Source: Faecalibacterium duncaniae (lineage in GTDB: Bacteria; Bacillota; Clostridia; Oscillospirales; Ruminococcaceae). From it: a stretch of 64,000 nucleotides of DNA. The DNA is taken from positions 1,116,001 to 1,180,000 of the forward strand of contig NZ_CP048437.1 of assembly GCF_010509575.1 (NCBI RefSeq). Reading direction: 5' to 3'. Within the stretch, counting starts at the first letter, position 1; each line of letters begins with the position of its first letter. The notes beneath the pieces are model-generated. The model saw only the letters and a list, made by a program, of their open reading frames with translations, was not told where the DNA came from and searched no databases. Both the position numbers and the translations under genes were made by a program. Positions 6,825-13,825 of this stretch are shown here, piece by piece.

Positions 6825-8204
6825 ATGCAGAAGAAAAATTATGTGCAGGAGATTCTGGAGATCATCCACAGCGGCCTGCCCCAGGCAGAGCTGGCTGAAA
6901 AGCTGTCCGATTACCATGAAAATGACCTGGCCGATGCCCTGACGGTCCTGACACCGGAGGAGCGCCAGAAGGTGTACACCGCACTGGGCGTGGATACGGT
7001 GGCAGAGATCTTCTCCTATCTGGACGATGCAGAGCCCTACCTGAAGGAGCTGGACCCCGAGCGGGCCGCCCGGGTCATCTCCCACATGGATTCGGACGAT
7101 GCCGTAGATGCTCTGGATGACCTGGAAGAGGACGATAAGGCAAAGATCGTCCACCAGCTGGACAAGGATGCCGCCGATGATGTGAAGCTGCTGCTCTCCT
7201 ATAACGAGGACGAGATCGGCAGCTGCATGACCACCAACTACATCTGCATCCGCAGGGATATGACCATCCGACAGGCCATGAGTGAGCTGGTGAAGCAGGC
7301 AGGCGAGAACGATAACATCTCCACCCTGTATGTAGTGGATGAGAACGAGCACTTTTATGGTGCCATCGACCTGAAAGACCTCATCGTGGCCCGTGCGGAG
7401 GAGCGCTTGGAAAAGCTGATCGCCCGCTCCTACCCCTACGTCACCGACCACGAGAAGATCAGCGACTGCATCGACCGCATCGTGGACTACGCCGAGCGCT
7501 CGCTCCCTGTCCTGAACGACAGCGGGAAGCTGCTGGGCATCATCACCTCGGCGGATGTGGTCGAGTTGGTGGACGACGAGATGGGCGATGATTACGCAAA
7601 ACTCGGCGGCTTGACCAGCGAGGAGGATCTGAACGAGGGTGTGTTCCAGAGTGTGAAAAAGCGCCTGCCCTGGCTGATCGCCCTGCTGTTCCTCGGGATG
7701 CTGGTGTCCTCGGTGGTGGGTGCGTTTGAATCGGTGGTGGCGGTGCTGCCCATCGTCATCTGCTTCCAGTCCATGGTGCTGGATATGGCCGGCAATGTGG
7801 GTACCCAGTCGCTGGCTGTGACCATCCGTGTGCTGGTGGACGAGAACCTGACCACTGCCAAAAAACTCCAGCTGCTCTGGAAGGAAATGCGGGTGGGCCT
7901 GACCAACGGTGCATTGCTGGCCGTGCTGGCGCTGGGCTTCTTGGGCTGCTACATCCACTTCTTCAAGGCTTACGCCTGGGGTGAAGCCTTCCTGCTCTCG
8001 GGCTGTGTGGGCGTATCTCTGGTCGTGGCCATGGTGATCTCCAGCCTGGTGGGCACGGTCATCCCCATGCTGTTCCATAAGATCCACATCGACCCCGCCG
8101 TGGCTTCCGGCCCGCTCATCACCACCATCAATGATCTGGTGGCTGTGGTGGTCTACTATGGCCTGGCCGCCGTGGTGCTGATCGATATGTTCCATTTGGG
8201 CTGA
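6825..8204 (+). CDS. mgtE: Magnesium transporter MgtE
   Basis: MgtE is a homodimeric Mg2+ channel gated by cytoplasmic Mg2+. The start is the ATG at 6825 after GGAGGG; an in-frame ATG at 6792 abuts the terminator T-run and is unlikely. The 459 residues show the acidic N-domain (to about 120, with repeated SHMDSDDAVDALDDLEEDDK-type sequence), a CBS pair at about 130-255, and five C-terminal membrane helices including the pore segment around VLDMAGNVGTQS. It is monocistronic, behind an attenuator-like leader. Confidence 0.93.
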   Translation: MQKKNYVQEILEIIHSGLPQAELAEKLSDYHENDLADALTVLTPEERQKVYTALGVDTVAEIFSYLDDAEPYLKELDPERAARVISHMDSDDAVDALDDLEEDDKAKIVHQLDKDAADDVKLLLSYNEDEIGSCMTTNYICIRRDMTIRQAMSELVKQAGENDNISTLYVVDENEHFYGAIDLKDLIVARAEERLEKLIARSYPYVTDHEKISDCIDRIVDYAERSLPVLNDSGKLLGIITSADVVELVDDEMGDDYAKLGGLTSEEDLNEGVFQSVKKRLPWLIALLFLGMLVSSVVGAFESVVAVLPIVICFQSMVLDMAGNVGTQSLAVTIRVLVDENLTTAKKLQLLWKEMRVGLTNGALLAVLALGFLGCYIHFFKAYAWGEAFLLSGCVGVSLVVAMVISSLVGTVIPMLFHKIHIDPAVASGPLITTINDLVAVVVYYGLAAVVLIDMFHLG

Positions 8205-8227
8205 AATAGAGAAAGGCTGCTGCCGAC

Positions 8228-8353
8228 AACTCCCTCAGTCACGGCTTCGCCGCGCCAGCTCCCTCTTGGAGGGAGCCTTGACGTAATGGCAATCTGTGAA
8301 AGCCTCCCTCATTGAGGGAGGTGGCATCGCGTGAGCGATGACGGAAGAAGTTT
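8228..8353. repeat. MITE-like inverted repeat element, copy B
   Basis: Left part AACTCCCTCAGTCACGGCTT and inner CAGCTCCCTCTTGGAGGGAGCC; right part CCTCCCTCATTGAGGGAGGTGG followed by GATGACGGAAGAAGTT. Same order of motifs as the other copies, with diverged ends. It separates mgtE from the convergent XRE-GNAT gene and could act as a terminator for both. Confidence 0.75.
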
Positions 8354-8368
8354 GGCAACAGCCTCTTT

Positions 8369-9514
8369 TTACTTATTCTGTATCCAATACCGCTGTGTCA
8401 GCGTTCCATCGGAGGAATCAAACTGCTCATCCTCCAGCACGCCGCCGTTGGCGCGGATGGTCTTTGCTGAGGCAACGTTGTAATGGTCGCAGCAGATGCG
8501 CACCTTTTCGATGTCTCGTTCTTTTGCCTTTTCCAGCGTCAGGCGAAGCATCTGGGTGGCGTAGCCATTCTGCCGCTCCGAGGGGCGGACGCTGTACCCG
8601 ATGTGCCCGCCGTAGGTCAGCAGGTAATCGTTGAGCCGGTGGCGCAGGTTGGTCATGCCCACCAGATGCTCGTGCTCATCCAGAGCAAGATACTCCGTGG
8701 CGGGCACGAGACCGGCGGGGGTTGTGGCCGGGTCTTTCAGCTTGCGGAGTTGGGCCAGCCAGGCATCGAAGTCGGCATATTTGTCCAGAGCCGAGGTGCC
8801 GTCCATCCGGGAGTTAATGGCCAGAAATTCTTCCCGATAGGCCATTACCTGTTCCCGGTCGCCCTCATCCGGCTCCCGCAGGTGGATCTTCTGGGGTGAG
8901 GTGCGCCGGGTGGCGGTGCGGAAATCCGGAGCCTTCATCAGGCCGTGGCAGTTGCAGTAGAAGTAAAGCACACCTGCGCCCCGCAGGGAGAAGCGGGCAG
9001 AGGCATCTCCCTCGGGGTAGAGCTTGACCAGCTGCAGCTTATCGCCGGTGAGGTAGGCCAGAAACGAGATGTAATGGTTTTTCTCCATGGGGTGGTGCAG
9101 GGTGACGAAGAGCTCGTCCTCCACCCGCTCCACGGTCAGCTGATGATGCTCGTCGGCATCCTCGGCTTCGGCGATGTCCAGCGCAGGCAGGGTGATGCCG
9201 CAGCAGCTCACCACGGCCTGCCCGGTGGCGTGGAGCACATTGCCGCAGAGAGGGCAGACGTAGAGCTTGCTCCGCAGCAGGTTGGCTGCCCGGTTCCGGT
9301 TGATGATGGGTTCTCCCTGCATCAGCTCCAGCACGCTGACCCCCAGAGCCGCAGCCAGCGGTTCCAGCAGGGAGATATCGGGCAGACCCTTGGCGGTCTC
9401 CCACTTGGAAATGGTCTTGGCGCTGACAGAAAGCGTTCCGGCAAGCTCTGCCTGGGTCAGGCCCTTGGCTTCCCGCAGCTGCCGGATGGTGCTGCCTGTG
9501 ACGTATGTGTTCAT
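8369..9514 (-). CDS. XRE regulator - zinc ribbon - GNAT acetyltransferase fusion
   Basis: A 381-residue three-part protein. Residues 6-66 are an XRE-type helix-turn-helix (TIRQLREAKGLTQAELAGTL, SKWETAKGLPD). Residues 85-106 hold a small Cys cluster, CPLCGN and SCCG, suggestive of a zinc ribbon. From about 215 to the end is a GNAT N-acetyltransferase fold with an acetyl-CoA-binding GYSVRPSERQNGYATQML segment. The combination implies a regulator that also acetylates, or senses through, an unknown substrate. The ATG at 9514 is preceded only by GAGAGG, which belongs to the neighbouring repeat copy. Confidence 0.85.
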   Translation of the reverse strand: MNTYVTGSTIRQLREAKGLTQAELAGTLSVSAKTISKWETAKGLPDISLLEPLAAALGVSVLELMQGEPIINRNRAANLLRSKLYVCPLCGNVLHATGQAVVSCCGITLPALDIAEAEDADEHHQLTVERVEDELFVTLHHPMEKNHYISFLAYLTGDKLQLVKLYPEGDASARFSLRGAGVLYFYCNCHGLMKAPDFRTATRRTSPQKIHLREPDEGDREQVMAYREEFLAINSRMDGTSALDKYADFDAWLAQLRKLKDPATTPAGLVPATEYLALDEHEHLVGMTNLRHRLNDYLLTYGGHIGYSVRPSERQNGYATQMLRLTLEKAKERDIEKVRICCDHYNVASAKTIRANGGVLEDEQFDSSDGTLTQRYWIQNK

Positions 9515-9523
9515 AATGAATGA

Positions 9524-9713
9524 AACCTCTCAGTCTCGCGTTGCTCGACAGCGTACGGGTTGCGGCTCCCAGCATCCACTTCGCACAAAGTATTGTGCTC
9601 GTGTCTTGCTGGCCGCGGCCCCAACAACTCCTCCCTTCATCCGCCACTGGCGGCGGTCGTCGTCGTTGCCTAATAGGGGAGCCCTTGGCAAGTCGGGCAA
9701 GCGTAATTGTTGA
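9524..9713. repeat. Decayed repeat element, copy C, in the 5' region of the XRE-GNAT gene
   Basis: The left end AAACCTCTCAGTCTCGCGTT is almost identical to the end at 19051; a right-hand fragment with AATAGGGGAGCCCTTGGCA lies at about 9672-9690. The middle (about 9554-9665) is unrelated to the other copies. No gene was seen in this interval. Confidence 0.6.
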
Positions 9714-9730
9714 ACCAGAGTATACTATAC

Positions 9731-9765
9731 AAAAAAACTCCACGCAACCTACGCTGCGTGGAGTT
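9731..9765 (-). terminator. Terminator of the YhcH-family gene
   Basis: On the minus strand AACTCCACGCA (from 9765) pairs with TGCGTGGAGTT (to 9736), followed by a run of seven T from the A-run at 9731-9737. It ends the unit formed by the genes at 9780-11636. Confidence 0.88.
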
Positions 9766-9779
9766 CGTGCTTTCAGGAA

Positions 9780-10262
9780 TTATTCGGCCTCGGTCTCGTC
9801 TTCCTCGTCCGGATCCAGCTCCATGGTGAACACGGCCTTTTTCAGCTTGCCGCAGCCCTGGGCCTTCAAGCCGGATTTGTACGGCTCCCCGGCCAGATAG
9901 AGGGCAAAGCGGCCCTCGCAGAGCATTCCGGCAATGCTGGTGCCGGCGGTGCCCACGGTGGTATCAGCGGCTTCGTCAGCGGGCCGGGTGGGGCTGAACT
10001 CGCCCAGGGACACTTCAAACAGCTCACTGCCCTCGAGGTCGGTCTCAAGGGTCAGGTGGTTGTCGTGCAGGACAAAGGGGGCCTTGTCGCTGGCCTGCGG
10101 GGTCACGGTGCTCACCATGACCACAGCCTTGTCACCATCGATGCGGGTGCGCCCGGCGGGCAGATTGTTGATATCCCGCGCCATGATGAACTCGATGACG
10201 CTGTCCAGACTGCTGCACAGGCCCAGATAGTTGGGGAGATTGTTCAGGGTATCGTAGATCAT
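9780..10262 (-). CDS. YhcH/YjgK/YiaL family protein (DUF386, cupin fold)
   Basis: A 160-residue protein beginning MIYDTLNNLPNYLGL, with conserved segments INNLPAGRTRIDG, FVLHDNHLTLETDLEG and FEVSLGEF. These are hallmarks of the YhcH/TabA/EbgC family, single-domain cupins often linked to sugar acid or sialic acid metabolism, with an unsettled catalytic role. The acidic tail (DPDEEDETEAE) is dispensable-looking. It lies 3 bp after the SPFH gene on the same strand, so it is the last gene of a three-gene unit, an unusual partnership. Confidence 0.8.
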   Translation of the reverse strand: MIYDTLNNLPNYLGLCSSLDSVIEFIMARDINNLPAGRTRIDGDKAVVMVSTVTPQASDKAPFVLHDNHLTLETDLEGSELFEVSLGEFSPTRPADEAADTTVGTAGTSIAGMLCEGRFALYLAGEPYKSGLKAQGCGKLKKAVFTMELDPDEEDETEAE

Positions 10263-10265
10263 GGA

Positions 10266-11171
10266 TCAGTCCTCTTTCGGGTCGGTCAGAAGCTCCTTGA
10301 TGCTGGGCACAACGCCGCCCAGATTTTGCAGCTCCGACGGAATGATGATCTTGGTGGCCTTGCCGTTGGCGACCTTGGCCAGTGCCTCCAGGCTGCGCAG
10401 AGCCAGCACCTTGTCGTTGGGCATGGCTTCGTTCAACAGGCGGATGGCATCGGCGTTGGCCTTCTGCACCGCGAGAATGGCCTGGGCCTCGCCCTCAGCT
10501 TCGAGAATGCGCTGCTGTTTGACGGCATCGGCACGGAGGATGGCGGCTTCCTTTTCGCCCTCGGCGGCGGTGATGGCGGCCTGCTTCTCACCGTCGGCTT
10601 TCAGGATGACGGCGCGCTTTTCGCGCTCTGCTTTCATCTGCTTCTCCATGGCTTCCTGGATCTCGCGCGGCGGGATGATGTTCTTGACCTCCACGCGGTT
10701 GACCTTGATGCCCCACTTGTCGGTGGCTTCATCGAGGATGGCCGTGATCTTGCCGTTGATGACATCGCGGCTGGTCAGGGTGTGATCCAGCTCCATCTCA
10801 CCGATGATGTTGCGCAGGGTGGTGGCGGAAAGGCTCTCGATGGCTGCGATGGGCTGGTTGACACCGTAGGTGTAGAGCTTGGCATCCATGACCTGGAAGA
10901 ACACCACGGTGTCGATCTGCATGGTTACGTTATCGCGGGTGATCACAGGCTGGGGAGGAAAGTCCGCGACCTGCTCCTTCAGGCTGACCTTTTTGGCGAT
11001 CCGCTCAATGAACGGGATCTTGACATGCAGGCCGGCCGACCAGGTGTCGGAGTAGCTGCCCAGACGCTCCACAACGTACACCATGGACTGAGGCACGATG
11101 ACGATGTTGGTGACGACGATGAGCAGGATGACAAAGATGAGCGCGAGGATTACAAACAGCATGATAGGCAT
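10266..11171 (-). CDS. SPFH/Band 7 (stomatin-like) membrane protein
   Basis: A 301-residue protein with an N-terminal membrane anchor (residues 4-25), then a Band 7 domain (VVERLGSYSDTWSAGLHVKIPFIE...) and a long Ala/Glu/Lys coiled coil (EKQMKAEREKRAVILKADGE onwards). It belongs to the QmcA/paraslipin-like group of membrane scaffolds that oligomerise in lipid microdomains. The NfeD gene upstream is its usual partner, 15 bp away. Confidence 0.92.
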   Translation of the reverse strand: MPIMLFVILALIFVILLIVVTNIVIVPQSMVYVVERLGSYSDTWSAGLHVKIPFIERIAKKVSLKEQVADFPPQPVITRDNVTMQIDTVVFFQVMDAKLYTYGVNQPIAAIESLSATTLRNIIGEMELDHTLTSRDVINGKITAILDEATDKWGIKVNRVEVKNIIPPREIQEAMEKQMKAEREKRAVILKADGEKQAAITAAEGEKEAAILRADAVKQQRILEAEGEAQAILAVQKANADAIRLLNEAMPNDKVLALRSLEALAKVANGKATKIIIPSELQNLGGVVPSIKELLTDPKED

Positions 11172-11186
11172 AGAGACGCTCCTTTT

Positions 11187-11636
11187 TTAGTGGTTGATGG
11201 ATTCGGTCAGGATGGGTTCCACGATGAGCAGAGTGCTGTGGATCTCGGTGACCCGGCAGGCCTGCCCGGGGGTCAGGGTATCGCCGGGGGTGGCACAGCG
11301 GGCGCTCCAGTCCACGCCGTCCAGCCGCACCCGGCCCGTCTGCTGGGCGGAAACAGGGGTCAGCACCCGGGCCTCCCGGCCAAGGGCGCGGTCACCGTTG
11401 GTGGGGGTGGGCTGCTTGTGCAGCCGTTTGGCCAGCGGCTTGAATGCCAGCAGGCAGACCGCGCTGACTGCAATGAACACCACCGCCTGCACCCGGAACG
11501 AGTGGGTGAACAGGCAGCAGAGCAGGGCTGCCGCGCTGCCTGCCGCAAACCAGACGGATACCATGCTGAAGGTCATACCCTCCAGCGCCAGGAACCCGAC
11601 GGCGGCAAGGAGCCAGAAAATGGGGTCAATGGACAT
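11187..11636 (-). CDS. NfeD family membrane protein
   Basis: A 149-residue short-form NfeD: three to four hydrophobic helices in residues 1-70, then a soluble OB-fold (LGREARVLTPVSAQQTGRVRLDGVDW, CRVTEIHSTLLIVEP). NfeD proteins work with SPFH partners encoded next door, here directly downstream. AGGAGGGA lies upstream of the ATG at 11636. Confidence 0.9.
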   Translation of the reverse strand: MSIDPIFWLLAAVGFLALEGMTFSMVSVWFAAGSAAALLCCLFTHSFRVQAVVFIAVSAVCLLAFKPLAKRLHKQPTPTNGDRALGREARVLTPVSAQQTGRVRLDGVDWSARCATPGDTLTPGQACRVTEIHSTLLIVEPILTESINH

Positions 11637-11730
11637 CGAACATCCCTCCTTATGATCCTATTATAGAGCATCCGGTTGGGGGAAGGTCAAGAGATTTTTG
11701 CTGAATTGTTGCGCAGAAAACAAAATGCGG

Positions 11731-13587
11731 TCATACATAATCATAATAGCTGTGGTTCGGGTTATGCCCCACTTCTTCCACCACGATGGTGAAGCCCATG
11801 GGATTCACCTCGGTGCTCTTGCCGCTGGCAAGGGTCTCCACGATGATATGTTCGGTGCGGTTGACGATGATCTCCGCGGTCTCCACCTTGCCCACCCGCT
11901 GGTAGTGCAGGATGCCGTCCTCGGCACGCAGGACCCGCAGCTGGCCGGTGCGGAAGGCCTCGCAGGTGTGGCGGAGCTGTGCCAGCTGTGCCAGCACGGG
12001 GCGCAGGCGCTGTTCGTGGGCATCCCACCGGAAGAAAGCCCGGTTGAAGGGATCCCGGTAGCCCTGCATGGCGATCTCGTCGCCGTAGTACAGACAGGGC
12101 ACACCCGGCAGGGTGTAGATGATGGCGTAGGCCATCCGCAGGCGGAGCAGGCCCTCCTCATAGGCGTCGCCGGTCACACAGCGGCCGCTCTGCCACGCGC
12201 GGCCCCGGCCATTGGCGGGCTCGTCAGCAATCACGGTCAGGGCACGCTCGGTGTCGTGGGTGGAGAGGAAGTTCAGGGCGGTGTCCATGGCCGGGGCAGG
12301 GTAGTGTTCGCAGATGGTCAGGATCTCCGTCATGGCCTGCTCGGCGGGCTTGCCCTTGACGAAATCCAGCACGGCGTTCTTGAAGGGGTAGTTCATCACG
12401 CTGTCCAGGCCCTTGCCCAGCAGATAGGTGCGGCGCTTGTTGAAGCCGAACTTGGTGGTGGCATCCTCCCACACCTCGCCCAGCAGGAACTTTTCGGGGC
12501 TGACCCGCTTGACGGCGGCGCGCACCTTCTCAATGAATTCGTCGGGCAGCTCATCGGCTACATCCAGCCGGAAGCCTGCCGCGCCGCGCCGCAGCCAGGT
12601 GTCGATGACACCGCCCGGGCCGGTGATGAACTCCACATAGGAGGGGGTCTCCTCGTTGACCTCGGGCAGGGTCTCAAAGCCCCACCAGCTGCGGTAGCCG
12701 CCCTTGTACTGGGGGCCGAAATCGTACCAGCAGCGGTAAGGGGAGTTGGGGTCCCGGTACGCGCCGCCCTCGCCATAGCGGCCCTCGCGGTTGAAATAGC
12801 GGCTGTCGGAGCCGGTATGGCTGAACACACCGTCCAGCACGATGCCGATGCCGTACTTCTGGGCGGCGGTGCACAGTGCCTCAAAATCTTCGTTGGTGCC
12901 CAGCAGGGGGTCCACATTCAGGTAGTCGGCGGTGTTGTAGCGGTGGTTGGAGTGGGCCTCAAAGATGGGGTTGAGATAGATGAAATCCACCCCCATCTCG
13001 TGCAGGTAAGGGAGCTTTTGCTGGATGCCCTTGAGGTCGCCGCCGAAATAATCCTCATTCAGGTGGCCACCCACCTCGTTGGGCTGCCAGAAGGGCTCGG
13101 CGTGCTTGTCGGCCTGATAGATGCGGTCGGCAAAGGGCATGGGCTTGTTCTCCACGCCTTCGCAGAAGCGGTCCGGGAAGATCTGATAGAACACCTTGCC
13201 CTTGATGCTTTCGGGGGTCTCAAAGTCCTGCTCATAGACCGTGATCTGCCAGCTTTCGCCATCCTGCCAGCTGATCACGCCGCAGTTGTCGGGGCCGCGC
13301 ACGATGCGGCGGAAGTCGGTGTAGAGGTCGAAGTAGTAGAAGTAGAGGCCCGGGTCATTCAGAGGCACTTCTACAGAAAAGTGGTTCTGCCTGGGGGTCT
13401 GGCCATCGAAGTTCATCCGGTAGTAGACGGGAACATCGAACTTACCCTCTTTTTTCAGGACAAGGTGCGGGTCTACATAGCCCAGCTCCTCGGGGATGCA
13501 GAGCGACAGCCGGACAGTCTGCCCGGCGCGCACCGCACCAAAGGGCTGCTTGAAATAGGGGTCAAAACTGTTGAACAGACAAGACAA
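11731..13587 (-). CDS. GH13 alpha-glucosidase/neopullulanase-like enzyme
   Basis: An intracellular (no signal peptide) GH13 enzyme of about 618 aa. An N-terminal beta domain (to about 125) precedes the barrel. The four conserved regions are visible: DGVFSH, GFRLDVADE (nucleophile Asp), GEVWE (acid/base Glu) and FLSTHDTERA. It probably hydrolyses maltodextrins, alongside the glycogen phosphorylase gene upstream on the same strand. The start is best placed at TTG 13587, ten bases after AAAGGA; an earlier TTG at 13608 overlaps the ribosome site. A terminator-like hairpin lies immediately before the ribosome site. Confidence 0.88.
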   Translation of the reverse strand: MSCLFNSFDPYFKQPFGAVRAGQTVRLSLCIPEELGYVDPHLVLKKEGKFDVPVYYRMNFDGQTPRQNHFSVEVPLNDPGLYFYYFDLYTDFRRIVRGPDNCGVISWQDGESWQITVYEQDFETPESIKGKVFYQIFPDRFCEGVENKPMPFADRIYQADKHAEPFWQPNEVGGHLNEDYFGGDLKGIQQKLPYLHEMGVDFIYLNPIFEAHSNHRYNTADYLNVDPLLGTNEDFEALCTAAQKYGIGIVLDGVFSHTGSDSRYFNREGRYGEGGAYRDPNSPYRCWYDFGPQYKGGYRSWWGFETLPEVNEETPSYVEFITGPGGVIDTWLRRGAAGFRLDVADELPDEFIEKVRAAVKRVSPEKFLLGEVWEDATTKFGFNKRRTYLLGKGLDSVMNYPFKNAVLDFVKGKPAEQAMTEILTICEHYPAPAMDTALNFLSTHDTERALTVIADEPANGRGRAWQSGRCVTGDAYEEGLLRLRMAYAIIYTLPGVPCLYYGDEIAMQGYRDPFNRAFFRWDAHEQRLRPVLAQLAQLRHTCEAFRTGQLRVLRAEDGILHYQRVGKVETAEIIVNRTEHIIVETLASGKSTEVNPMGFTIVVEEVGHNPNHSYYDYV

Positions 13588-13606
13588 GTGGGGTCGTTCC
13601 TTTCTC

Positions 13607-13638
13607 AAAAAAAGCCCCGGTTCCGTAATGGCTCCGGG
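13607..13638 (-). terminator. Terminator-like hairpin just upstream of the GH13 gene
   Basis: On the minus strand GCCCCGGAGCC and GGAACCGGGGC form a stem followed by seven T. It lies after glgP but only a few bases before the GH13 ribosome site, so it would end glgP transcripts and make GH13 expression depend on readthrough or on a very short leader. Confidence 0.8.
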
Positions 13639-13656
13639 GCAGAGATATATTTGTGC

Positions 13657-13818
13657 TAAACCCTTCCGTCAATGTTTCGCATTGCCACCTCCCCTAGTAG
13701 GGGAGGCCTTGGCAGAACGGTGAAGTCTGTGCGTAAAGGAAAAGCTGTAAAACTTCCCGTAACGCCAGAGGCCCCACTACTAGGGGGGCTGTCACCGTAG
13801 GTGACTGGGGGGTTAACC
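13657..13818. repeat. MITE-like inverted repeat element, copy D
   Basis: Contains AAACCCTTCCGTCAATG at the left end, the inner stem CACCTCCCCTAGTAGGGGAGG with GCCTTGGCAGA, and on the right CCCCACTACTAGGGGGGCTG followed by GTGACTGGGGGGTT. It fills the space between glgP and the GH13 gene. Confidence 0.8.
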
Positions 13819-13825
13819 TTTCCAA

